Part shown: piece after piece, positions 25,469 to 32,882 of the stretch
Numbering within the stretch: position 1 is the stretch's first letter
Layout: each line of letters starts with the position of its first letter
NCBI GenBank assembly: GCA_017938695.1
Contig: JAGBBA010000040.1
Coordinates: 1-61,575, forward strand
Direction: 5' to 3'
DNA: 61,575 nucleotides
DNA from: Clostridia bacterium
GTDB taxonomy: Bacteria > Bacillota > Clostridia > Christensenellales > Aristaeellaceae
The notes under the pieces: model-generated
Databases searched by the model: none
What the model was told of the DNA's origin: nothing
What the model saw: only the letters and a program-made list of their open reading frames with translations
Translations under genes and position numbers: made by a program

Positions 25469-26473
25469 TTATTTCACGGATTCACGCAGCCGCAGGGTGG
25501 CTTCCACCACCACATGGCGGGGAGCTACGCCGTGCTCCAGCATGTCGGTGAGCACCAGCACGCTCTGCTGGGCCAGTTCATCCACGGGCTGCTCCACGGT
25601 GGAGAGCCTCGGAATGAAGTATTTCCCCATTTCCACGCCGTCAAACCCGAAAACGCTGACATCTTCCGGCACGCGCTTGCCCATGTCCTGCAGGGCGCGG
25701 ATCACGCCCATGGCCACAGTGTCGCTCATGGCGAACACGGCGGTGGTGTCTGCCTTGTCGGCAAAGAAGGTCTTGGCGCAGTCGTAGGCCCCCTTGAGGG
25801 AGAAACGCGTTTCCACATAGCGGCTCTCATCGAAGGTCAGGCCGACGTTGCGGAAGGCATCTTTGGCACCCTGATAACGCTGGGCCAGGTTGTCGCCGTC
25901 GGCACGGCTGGCACCGAACACGGCGATCTTCGTGTGGCCGCGGTCCAGCAGGGCCTTGGTGACCTCTCGGGCCATGGCGCGGTCGTCAATGGAGACGGAG
26001 GCCGCATGGGAAAGCCTGGCCTGCTCGGCATTCACGGTGGTGAACACCATAGGCAGATCCAGGGCGGCAATGGCCTTGGCGCGCTCGTCAATGCGGCTGC
26101 CCACGAAAATAAAGCCGTTCACACGTTTTTCGTGCAGCAGGCGAAGGGCGGTCTGGAACTCGTCGGCCTTCTCGTCGATGTATTCGGTGAGGAAAGCGGC
26201 CTTGCAGTCCTTGGTGTACTGCAGGATGGTTTCGGCCAGGGCGTTGAGGAAGGGATTCTGATGGCCGCGGATGATGATGGCCACCAGGTCGCCGTCGGTC
26301 TGCTTCAGGCCGCGGGCGTTGGCGTTGCCCACAAAATGGCAGGCGGCCATCACCTGCTCCACCTTTTCACGGGTGGCCTGGTTCACATCGGGCCGGTGGT
26401 TCAGCACACGGCTCACCGTGGTGACGCTCACCCCGGCTTTTTGCGCAATATCCTTGATAGTATAGATCTTCAT
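25469..26473 (-). CDS. LacI-family repressor, likely of maltodextrin genes
   Basis: A 334-aa regulator: helix-turn-helix IYTIKDIAQKAGVSVTTVSR with hinge LNHRPDVN at the N-terminus, then a periplasmic-binding-like sugar domain (about 60-330, e.g. DTTAVFAMSDTVAMGVIRAL). CAGGAGGCAGCC precedes the chosen ATG; the frame is open further upstream without a good site. A sigma-A-like promoter is followed at once by an operator palindrome, and a near copy precedes malQ. I infer negative autoregulation and repression of malQ-glgP in the absence of maltodextrin. Confidence 0.92.
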   Translation of the reverse strand: MKIYTIKDIAQKAGVSVTTVSRVLNHRPDVNQATREKVEQVMAACHFVGNANARGLKQTDGDLVAIIIRGHQNPFLNALAETILQYTKDCKAAFLTEYIDEKADEFQTALRLLHEKRVNGFIFVGSRIDERAKAIAALDLPMVFTTVNAEQARLSHAASVSIDDRAMAREVTKALLDRGHTKIAVFGASRADGDNLAQRYQGAKDAFRNVGLTFDESRYVETRFSLKGAYDCAKTFFADKADTTAVFAMSDTVAMGVIRALQDMGKRVPEDVSVFGFDGVEMGKYFIPRLSTVEQPVDELAQQSVLVLTDMLEHGVAPRHVVVEATLRLRESVK

Positions 26474-26505
26474 GGCTGCCTCCTGAATGGTGCGCCAGCG
26501 ATTTC

Positions 26506-26519
26506 TGGTAACGTTTCCA
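26506..26519. promoter_or_regulatory. LacI-type operator at regulator promoter
   Basis: TGGTAACGTTTCCA, a near-perfect palindrome centred on CG, located immediately downstream of the regulator's -10 box, where bound repressor would block transcription. Confidence 0.75.
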
Positions 26520-26528
26520 TCCATTTCA

Positions 26529-26557
26529 AGAATAGCATAATCCCTGGGGGAAGTCAA
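26529..26557 (-). promoter_or_regulatory. Promoter of LacI-type gene
   Basis: Minus strand TTGACT (26557-26552), 17-bp spacer, TATTCT (26534-26529). Confidence 0.65.
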
Positions 26558-26584
26558 GCATAATTTCAATAGATGGGCTCTGCA

Positions 26585-26613
26585 TTGCCTGCGGGGCCGA
26601 TATGTGGTATAAT
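26585..26613 (+). promoter_or_regulatory. Promoter of small membrane-protein operon
   Basis: TTGCCT (26585-26590), 17 bp, extended -10 TGG-TATAAT (26605-26613). Confidence 0.7.
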
Positions 26614-26640
26614 ACCTTTCATACGAAAGGAGGCGAGTTG

Positions 26641-27063
26641 ATGTCTGAAGAGAAAAATGTGTCCAAGCCCATGCAGCTGTGGAACAATGCGCTCAAGGCC
26701 GTGAAGGGTGACAGCACCACCCAGCTGGTGGAGCAGTTCACCGCCGAGATGACCCTGGTGGCCGAGGGCTTGTGCGAGGATCAGGCACGGCTGCGCCAGG
26801 CAGTGGAGGAGCTCCGCCGGGGCGAGGATCGCACTGCCCAGAAGTTTGCCAGCGAAGTGGAGGCCATCGAAACCGCCATCCGAGAGAATCAGCGTGACAC
26901 CGACCGCCGCCTGGATGACATGAACCGCCGCCTGGAGGCTATCGAAAGCAAGCAGCACAACCGCAAAAGCAAGCAGCTGGGGCTTGTCCAGCAATTGACG
27001 ATACTGGCGGCCATCGTGTGCGGCTCGTGGATCATTGTGACGATACTGAATCTCTTCAAATAA
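26641..27063 (+). CDS. Coiled-coil protein with C-terminal membrane anchor
   Basis: A 140-aa protein of unknown function. Residues about 20-110 are highly charged heptad-like helix (QLVEQFTAEMTLVAEGL, RLDDMNRRLEAIES); a single hydrophobic segment near the C-terminus (ILAAIVCGSWIIVTILNLF) should anchor it with the coil in the cytoplasm. GAAAGGAGGC precedes the ATG, and an extended -10 promoter lies upstream. Thirteen nt separate it from the next gene, also a small membrane-associated unknown, so they likely act together. Confidence 0.72.
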   Translation: MSEEKNVSKPMQLWNNALKAVKGDSTTQLVEQFTAEMTLVAEGLCEDQARLRQAVEELRRGEDRTAQKFASEVEAIETAIRENQRDTDRRLDDMNRRLEAIESKQHNRKSKQLGLVQQLTILAAIVCGSWIIVTILNLFK

Positions 27064-27076
27064 AGAGGATATGCCG

Positions 27077-27604
27077 ATGAAAACCTATGCGGAGATCGTA
27101 AAGGAATACAAGAAACGCCAGCGGGACACGGTGATCGACACCATCGCCACCGGTCTGACTTATATGGACGAACTGGCTGTGGATGCCGGTCTGCTGGAAG
27201 AAGCTGGCCTGATGACGGAGCTGAGTGAATCCGTGTGCAGTGCGCTGCCTTTTGCGGTGATTGCCGCCACCGAGGGCACCAAGGTGCTCCTGGGCCGCAA
27301 GCCTGGCGTGACCGGTGTGAAGGACGGCGCGTACCGCATGGTCAAAACCGGCGCAGCCATGGGCGTGGGCAGTGTGGTGGCCTCGGCGGCAGGCTTCTGG
27401 GCGGCCATCCCGGTGACCATGGGCGTGCGCGCAATGTTTGACCGGTATCGCTCCAAGGCACTGACGGGCGTCCGGGTGCAGGGGCGGATCAATCGGCTGA
27501 AGGAGCTGAACGCCTTCCTGCGGCAGGAAAAAGCCGAAACAGAAACCGTTGCACCGGCCTGTGCATGGGTGGACAGCGTGGACGCAGTGGCTTCCATCGA
27601 GTAA
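27077..27604 (+). CDS. Small membrane-associated protein of unknown function
   Basis: A 175-aa protein, not recognised. Helical N-terminus (KTYAEIVKEYKKRQRDTV), then two Gly/Ala-rich hydrophobic stretches (ALPFAVIAATEGTKVLLG and GAAMGVGSVVASAAGFWAAI) that could form a membrane hairpin, and a basic C-terminal helix. ATG at 27077 is chosen: AGAGGA is seven nt away, while an ATG six bases earlier is too close. It shares a transcript with the coiled-coil anchor protein and the following hydrolase. Confidence 0.7.
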   Translation: MKTYAEIVKEYKKRQRDTVIDTIATGLTYMDELAVDAGLLEEAGLMTELSESVCSALPFAVIAATEGTKVLLGRKPGVTGVKDGAYRMVKTGAAMGVGSVVASAAGFWAAIPVTMGVRAMFDRYRSKALTGVRVQGRINRLKELNAFLRQEKAETETVAPACAWVDSVDAVASIE

Positions 27605-27613
27605 AGGAAAAGT

Positions 27614-28312
27614 ATGAGCATCAAAGCAGAAAAACGGAGTATCGCAGGCATCCCGGCCGTGATCTGGGGTGAGGAATCTGATAAAGCATACCTGTGCGTG
27701 CACGGAAAAATGTCCTGCAAGGAATCTGCTGAAGGGCTGGCAAAGCTGGCGGCAGAACGGGGATATCAGACCATTGCCTTTGATTTGCCCCAGCATGGCG
27801 AGCGGCAGGGACAGGCAGCACGCTGCGACGTGTGGAACGGCGTGCACGACCTGGCGGTAATGGCGGACCATGCCTTCAGCCGCTGGAGGGAAGTGGCACT
27901 GTATGCCTGCAGCCTGGGGGCGTATTTCAGCCTGCAGGCGTATCCCCGGCGCAGGTTCAGCAAGTGCCTGTTTCAGTCGCCGATTCTCGACATGGAGTAT
28001 CTCATCCGGCAGATGTTCCTTTGGTTTGGTATTTCCGAGAAACGCCTGGAAGCTGAAAAAGAGATAGAAACGCCCATTGACTTGATGCGCTGGGATTATT
28101 TCCAGTATGTACTGGCCCACCCTGTGACGGAGTGGGAAATACCCACAAGCATACTTTACGGCTCGCTGGATGATTTGCAATCCCGCAGGGTGATGGACGA
28201 TTTCGTCCGCCGGTTCGGGTGCTGCCTTACGGTGGCGGAGGGAAGCAAGCATCCCTTTATGGAAGAGACTGATTTCCCTATTGTGGAGCAATGGCTGAAA
28301 GAACATTTGTAA
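27614..28312 (+). CDS. Alpha/beta hydrolase
   Basis: A 232-aa single-domain hydrolase of the alpha/beta fold. Oxyanion strand YLCVHGKMSCKES, nucleophile elbow LYACSLGAYFS (A-C-S-L-G in place of G-x-S-x-G, serine kept), and late catalytic His in SKHPFMEETD. No signal peptide, so cytoplasmic. Starts ten nt after the preceding gene and is closed by a terminator. Substrate unknown; esterase or carboxylic-ester hydrolase is likely. Confidence 0.82.
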   Translation: MSIKAEKRSIAGIPAVIWGEESDKAYLCVHGKMSCKESAEGLAKLAAERGYQTIAFDLPQHGERQGQAARCDVWNGVHDLAVMADHAFSRWREVALYACSLGAYFSLQAYPRRRFSKCLFQSPILDMEYLIRQMFLWFGISEKRLEAEKEIETPIDLMRWDYFQYVLAHPVTEWEIPTSILYGSLDDLQSRRVMDDFVRRFGCCLTVAEGSKHPFMEETDFPIVEQWLKEHL

Positions 28313-28317
28313 AAGGT

Positions 28318-28360
28318 AAGCCCCTCTGCATGGCGCATGGCCGTGCGGAGGGGATTGTTT
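28318..28360 (+). terminator. Terminator after hydrolase gene
   Basis: 10-bp stem CCCCTCTGCA/TGCGGAGGGG (one wobble) then TTGTTTTAT; converging cysteine-rich gene ends here too. Confidence 0.7.
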
Positions 28361-28914
28361 TATATCCGGTACGGCTGGGGATACAGCGGCAGTTCCGGGC
28401 ACTTAGGCTTGCAGGGCTGCTGCCCCATGCAGGGTTCCCAGCGCAGCAGATAGGCTTCAACCATCACCTCCAGCTGGGTCTGGAAGCAAGCGGTGTGGCT
28501 GCACTCGGCACACACCAGCCGCACGCAGGGCAGTACCATCATGCAGCTGCGCCAGCACTCCGGCAAAGGACAGCTGGGGTGAAGCTGCATGCAAAGGCTG
28601 ATGCTTCCGCGTCCTGTGTGGATGCAGCCGCAGCCGTCGCGCACCTGGCACAGCAAGGGGATGGTCACGCGGAAATGCAGCGGACGGCCATCCGGTACAG
28701 GCTCCCAGCCGGGATCGCCGCAGGGGTACACGCTGACCAGTGCATAGGGTGGCTGGGCACAGGCCGGGAGGCCTTCTACCTCCAGGGCGAAGCATTGTCG
28801 CCGCAGCCACTCCCGGCCGTTGGCAATGATCTTGGGCAGCAGAAATCCCTGGCAGGGAGCAGGCTTGGGCGAAGTACACATACCGCAGGAGCAATCGTGA
28901 TGCTTCATGTTCAT
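28360..28914 (-). CDS. Very cysteine-rich protein of unknown function
   Basis: A 184-aa protein with 21 cysteines (about 11 percent) spread over its whole length: CSCGMC at the N-terminus, CQVRDGCGC in the middle and CKPKC near the end. No signal peptide or membrane segment. Many Pro and aromatic residues (ending LPLYPQPYRI) suggest a compact, disulfide- or metal-linked structure; a spore-coat component or metal-binding protein are both possible, neither shown. GGAGG lies four nt before ATG 28914; ATG 28908 is an alternative. It stands alone between two terminators. Confidence 0.65.
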   Translation of the reverse strand: MNMKHHDCSCGMCTSPKPAPCQGFLLPKIIANGREWLRRQCFALEVEGLPACAQPPYALVSVYPCGDPGWEPVPDGRPLHFRVTIPLLCQVRDGCGCIHTGRGSISLCMQLHPSCPLPECWRSCMMVLPCVRLVCAECSHTACFQTQLEVMVEAYLLRWEPCMGQQPCKPKCPELPLYPQPYRI

Positions 28915-28969
28915 CAATCCTCCAGTTCACTGGCAGTGTATGCTGGCGGACGCGGCATGTGCAAAAAAC

Positions 28970-28996
28970 AGCCTCCGCCAATGGATGACGGAGGCT
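28970..28996 (-). terminator. Hairpin upstream of cysteine-rich gene
   Basis: Stem AGCCTCCG/CGGAGGCT with TTTTTT on the minus strand; second hairpin behind yajC. Confidence 0.6.
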
Positions 28997-29038
28997 GCGG
29001 ACGCGTATAACCCGGGAGGTGTCGGAGCACCAAAGATC

Positions 29039-29064
29039 AAAAAAGTGGCCGCAGCCACTTTTTT
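29039..29064. terminator. Terminator after yajC
   Basis: 11-bp stem AAAAAAGTGGC/GCCACTTTTTT, flanking A and T runs. Confidence 0.75.
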
Positions 29065-29072
29065 GAATCGCT

Positions 29073-29474
29073 TTAGTTCAGTGCTTCGGCATCGTTCTCG
29101 ATGGTCAGCTCTTCCACGTTGCGGATGGCCCAGCGGGCGAACACCAGCTTCACGTTGTCGGTGCCGACGGACAGGGTGATGGTATCATCCTTGATGTTGA
29201 CGATGGTGCCGTAGATGCCGCCGATGGTGCATACACGGTCGCCGTGCTTCAGGTTGGCCAGCATGTCCTTGACCTGCTTGTCCTTCTTCTTCTGGGGACG
29301 GATGAGGAAGAAGTAGAACACCACAAAGATCAGGATCATGGGCAGGAAGGTGCCGATCATGCTCACAACGGCAGCAGCACCGGAGAGCTCTTCGGGGGCA
29401 CCGGCAGCGGCGGGATCAGTGGCGACGGTCTCGGCCACAGCGGAAGCAATGCCGAAAATCTTGGTGAAATCCAT
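29073..29474 (-). CDS. yajC: Preprotein translocase subunit YajC
   Basis: A 133-aa single-pass membrane protein of the SecDF-YajC accessory complex. The core is the helix MIGTFLPMILIFVVFYFFLI followed by RPQKKKDKQ and a small beta-domain with LKHGDRVCTIGGIYGTIV, all diagnostic. A 35-residue Ala/Glu-rich N-terminal extension before the helix is longer than in E. coli. AAAGGAGATT precedes the ATG. Monocistronic here; secDF is not in the window. Confidence 0.95.
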   Translation of the reverse strand: MDFTKIFGIASAVAETVATDPAAAGAPEELSGAAAVVSMIGTFLPMILIFVVFYFFLIRPQKKKDKQVKDMLANLKHGDRVCTIGGIYGTIVNIKDDTITLSVGTDNVKLVFARWAIRNVEELTIENDAEALN

Positions 29475-29578
29475 GATTTGAATCTCCTTTCAACTATGCC
29501 TTTTGCAGACACTTTTGACATTATAGCAAAACTTTGCCTTTCAAACAAGAGGGGAATGCAAAGTTTACGGCCTGTTCA

Positions 29579-29932
29579 TCATTCCACGGATTTGGTGGCG
29601 ATGATATCCACGCCGGTGCCGCACACATCGGGGAGCACCACGTCGCCCATGTGGACGGGGGCGGTGATTTCCACCTGGGCCAGGGCCTGCATGCAGGCGT
29701 TGATCTTGGCCTTGGGGATGGGGGTGCGGGTCTTGACGGACAGGGGCATGGCGGCACCCTTCACGGGGATCACGGCGGTGACCATGCGCTCGGGGGCGAC
29801 GCATTCCTGGCGGGCATAGACCTCGCCGCGCTTGCAGGTGTTGCCGGTCACGGAAACGAACGCGCCGTTTTCCAGGGTGACGGTCATGCGGCAGCCCACG
29901 GGGCAGGAGATACAAGTGATGGTCTGTTCCAT
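29579..29932 (-). CDS. DUF1667 small cysteine protein, partner of FAD oxidoreductases
   Basis: A 117-aa protein starting with a metal-binding-like CISCPVGC, then CKRGEVYARQEC; this four-to-five cysteine pattern is typical of DUF1667. In Clostridia it is regularly the last gene of a trio with a GlpA-like dehydrogenase and an FAD/NAD oxidoreductase, as here. It may carry electrons between the partners. GAAAGGGGCG precedes the ATG, which follows the stop of the previous gene by one nt. Confidence 0.85.
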   Translation of the reverse strand: MEQTITCISCPVGCRMTVTLENGAFVSVTGNTCKRGEVYARQECVAPERMVTAVIPVKGAAMPLSVKTRTPIPKAKINACMQALAQVEITAPVHMGDVVLPDVCGTGVDIIATKSVE

Positions 29933-29933
29933 A

Positions 29934-31199
29934 TCATTCGCCCCTTTCGATCTCAACAGTCACAGTGTCGTTCAGTGCGGAAACGATCTCCGGCTTCAGG
30001 GTTACCACGGCCATCTCGCCGGGGGTGAAGATGGGGGCCTTCTTGCGGGCGATTTCCTTCTCGCCGCACTTGACAATGCAGGTGGCCTTGCGGAACACGC
30101 CGGAGGGACGGAACATCAGGTCGACGGACTCGTTCACGCCCTTGCGGATGCGCTGGGGCACGGTGCCGCGCACGCCGTTTCCGTCCTTGACAGCGATGGT
30201 CTCGGCCTGGTCGATCTGGCCGCGGGCATAGGCGGCGGCAGCATGACCGGCCTTGAAGCTTTCGTTGGACACATGGTCCACCAGGTCGTGCACATGCAGC
30301 ACGTTGCCGCAGGCGAAGATGCCGGGGATGTTGGTCTGCAGCACGTCGTCCACTTCCGCGCCGGAGGTGAGGGGAGAAAGCTTCACGCCTGCGCCCTGGC
30401 TCAGCTCGTTTTCGGGGATCAGGCCCACGGAGAGCAGCAGCGTGTCGCAGTCGAACTGGATCTCGGTGCCGGGGATGGGCTGGCGGTTTTCGTCCACCTT
30501 GGCCACGGTGACACCGGAAAGGCGATCCTTGCCCTGAATGTCGATAACGGTGTGGCTCAGGTACAGCGGAATGTCATAGTCGTTCAGGCACTGGACAATG
30601 TTGCGGTTCAGGCCGGAGGAATAGGGCATCAGCTCCACGCAGGCCAGCACCTTCGCGCCTTGCAGGGTCATGCGGCGGGCCATGATCAGGCCGATGTCGC
30701 CGCTGCCCAGGATCACCACGCGCTTGCCGGGCATGTAGCCCTCCAGGTTGACGAACTTCTGGGCGGTGCCGGCGGAGTAGATGCCGGCGCAGCGGGTGCC
30801 GGGGGTGGCCAGTGCGCCGCGGGGACGCTCACGGCAGCCCATGGCCAGAATGATGGCCTTGGCCTTGATGATCTGCAACCCGTGCTCGCTGCTCACGCAG
30901 GTCACGGTGTGGTCTTCCTCAACGGAAAGCACGGTGGTATCGCACTGGATGTAAATGCCGAGCTCCTTGGCGCGGTCGATATCGCGCTGGGCGTACTCGG
31001 GGCCGGTGAGCTCTTCCTTGAAGCGGTGCAGGCCGAAGCCGTTGTGGATGCACTGCCGCAGGATGCCGCCGGGGTTGTGCTCGCGCTCGATGACCATCAG
31101 GTTGTCGATGCCGTCTTCACGGGCGGCGATGGCGGCGGCCAGACCGGCAGGGCCTGCGCCCACCACCAGCACGTCCACATTCATGATGGGATTACTCAT
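29934..31199 (-). CDS. FAD/NAD(P)-dependent oxidoreductase of glycerol-3-P type operon
   Basis: A 421-aa flavoprotein. FAD-binding GxGxxG in VLVVGAGPAGLAAAIAARE, a second nucleotide-binding VVILGSGDIGLIMARRM (NAD), and GIFACGNVLHVHDLVD, the final FAD motif of pyridine nucleotide-disulfide oxidoreductases. The redox CxxxxC disulfide is not seen. It overlaps the GlpA-like gene by eight bases. Likely reoxidises the electron carrier of the complex; the true acceptor is unknown. Confidence 0.88.
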   Translation of the reverse strand: MSNPIMNVDVLVVGAGPAGLAAAIAAREDGIDNLMVIEREHNPGGILRQCIHNGFGLHRFKEELTGPEYAQRDIDRAKELGIYIQCDTTVLSVEEDHTVTCVSSEHGLQIIKAKAIILAMGCRERPRGALATPGTRCAGIYSAGTAQKFVNLEGYMPGKRVVILGSGDIGLIMARRMTLQGAKVLACVELMPYSSGLNRNIVQCLNDYDIPLYLSHTVIDIQGKDRLSGVTVAKVDENRQPIPGTEIQFDCDTLLLSVGLIPENELSQGAGVKLSPLTSGAEVDDVLQTNIPGIFACGNVLHVHDLVDHVSNESFKAGHAAAAYARGQIDQAETIAVKDGNGVRGTVPQRIRKGVNESVDLMFRPSGVFRKATCIVKCGEKEIARKKAPIFTPGEMAVVTLKPEIVSALNDTVTVEIERGE

Positions 31200-32655
31200 G
31201 GCAGCAGCCCTCCTTCATCGCGTCCTGAATGGTACCGGTGAGCAAGCGGCTCTCGCCGCCGCACTTGGTCACTTCGGTCATGGGGATACCCAGCTCCTCG
31301 GCGATGATCTCCGCCACGCGGGGGGAGCAGAAGCCACCCTGGCAGCGGCCCATGCCGGCACGGGTGCGACGCTTGACACCGTCGATGGTGTGGGCACCCA
31401 CGGGGCGGCGGATGGCGGCGCGGATCTCGGCCTCGGTGACCACTTCGCAGCGGCACACCAGCTTGCCGTAGAGGGGATTGGCGGCCACGGCGGCAGCGCG
31501 TTCCTCGTTGGTCATGGCGTGGAAGGGCTTGGGCAGGGGCTGGGCAGGCTTGTAGTCAGCCTTCTTGGCCAGGCCCTGCTCTTCAGCGATCTGCTGACCC
31601 AGCATTTCAGCGATGGCCGGGGCAGAGGACAGGCCGGGGCTTTCGATGCCCACGGTTTCATAGGCATTGGTGCGGCCGGCCACGGCACCGATCACGAAAT
31701 CGCCCTTGGCTTCATGGGCGCGGATGCCGGAGAAGTTGGTGATGGTGCCCCGGGGAGAAGCGGCAGGCCAGGTCAGCTTGCTCTTTTCCAGCACGAAGGC
31801 CAGGCCGTCGGCGGTGGTGCTGACGTCCAGCGCGTCGGGGATATCCTCGGCAGAGGGGCCCAGCAGAACATTGCCGTGCACCGTGGGGGATACCAGCACG
31901 CCCTTGCCCATCTTGGTGGGGCACTGGAACATGGTCATGGTGAAGGGCAGGGGAGTGACGCGGTCCATCAGGTAATACTGGCCGCGGCGGTTGATGATCT
32001 CACGCTTGTCGTCGCTCATCATATTATGGATGATGGCACTGCCCACGCCTGCGCAGTTGATGACCACCTTGCAGGTGTATTCGCCGGAGGTGGCCTGCAC
32101 ATGCCACAGGCCGGTTTCATCCTGCCACACGTTGGTGACCTCTTCGTTCATCTTGAAGGTCACGCCGTTAAGGGCGGCATGATCCGCCAGGGCGAAGGTC
32201 ATCTCATAGGGGCTGGTGAGGCCGGAGGTGGGGGCGTACAGGGCGCAGAGCACCTCGGGGTTGGTGTTGGGCTCCATGCGGAGCACCTCGTCCCGCTCGA
32301 TCAGGCGCACGCCGGGCACGCCGTTGTCGATGCCCTGCTGCACCAGATTTTCGAGGGTCTTGCGGTCTTCTTCATTAAAGCCGATGACCAGTGCGCCGGG
32401 CTGGCCATAGGGAACGCCCAGCTCCTTGCACAGGTCGGGGTACATGGTGGCACCTTCCACATTAAGCTTGGCCTTCATGGTGCCGGGGTGGGCATCGAAG
32501 CCGGCATGGACGATGCCGCTGTTGGCCTTGGATGCACCCTCGGCTACGTCGGCACCGCGGTCGATCACGGTGACCTGCACGTCGTAGCGGCTGAGCACAC
32601 GGGCCAGGGCGCAGCCGGTGATGCCTGCGCCGATGAGCAGAATTTCGGTGTACAA
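31192..32655 (-). CDS. GlpA-like FAD dehydrogenase with C-terminal [2Fe-2S] domain
   Basis: A 487-aa flavoprotein (DAO fold) that probably oxidises glycerol-3-phosphate or a similar 2-hydroxy acid. FAD motif ILLIGAGITGCALARVLSRY, substrate part with ANSGIVHAGFD, and a C-terminal BFD-like domain with VCRCE and GRCQGGFC (four cysteines for a [2Fe-2S] cluster). Start is TTG, with AAGGAGG nine nt upstream. First gene of a three-gene operon. L-2-hydroxyglutarate-type substrates are an alternative. Confidence 0.87.
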   Translation of the reverse strand: MYTEILLIGAGITGCALARVLSRYDVQVTVIDRGADVAEGASKANSGIVHAGFDAHPGTMKAKLNVEGATMYPDLCKELGVPYGQPGALVIGFNEEDRKTLENLVQQGIDNGVPGVRLIERDEVLRMEPNTNPEVLCALYAPTSGLTSPYEMTFALADHAALNGVTFKMNEEVTNVWQDETGLWHVQATSGEYTCKVVINCAGVGSAIIHNMMSDDKREIINRRGQYYLMDRVTPLPFTMTMFQCPTKMGKGVLVSPTVHGNVLLGPSAEDIPDALDVSTTADGLAFVLEKSKLTWPAASPRGTITNFSGIRAHEAKGDFVIGAVAGRTNAYETVGIESPGLSSAPAIAEMLGQQIAEEQGLAKKADYKPAQPLPKPFHAMTNEERAAAVAANPLYGKLVCRCEVVTEAEIRAAIRRPVGAHTIDGVKRRTRAGMGRCQGGFCSPRVAEIIAEELGIPMTEVTKCGGESRLLTGTIQDAMKEGCCHE

Positions 32656-32808
32656 AAGGTTCTGCCTCCTTGTCAGTTTCTATTTAGTGATAGTATAACA
32701 CACTTTCCTCAAAGATGGAAGGATTACACGCAAATACCGGTTTTGTGCATTTTCAGCACAGAAAATGAGGCTTTCGGGCGCGAAATTGTATCAATTATGT
32801 CTTAAGTG

Positions 32809-32837
32809 GTGACAAAGTAGGGCGAATTGTGTATAAT
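32809..32837 (+). promoter_or_regulatory. Promoter of exported-protein gene
   Basis: GTGACA (32809-32814, 5/6), 17 bp, TATAAT (32832-32837). Confidence 0.75.
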
Positions 32838-32882
32838 GCAGGTGTCATGAGATAACTAAACCGATTGAGGAGGTCGACATTC

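Noticed and set aside
28291-29010. A 239-codon plus-strand frame opposite the cysteine-rich gene
   Set aside because: It crosses the terminator and has no ribosome site; the minus-strand frame has GGAGG and an ordered Cys pattern.
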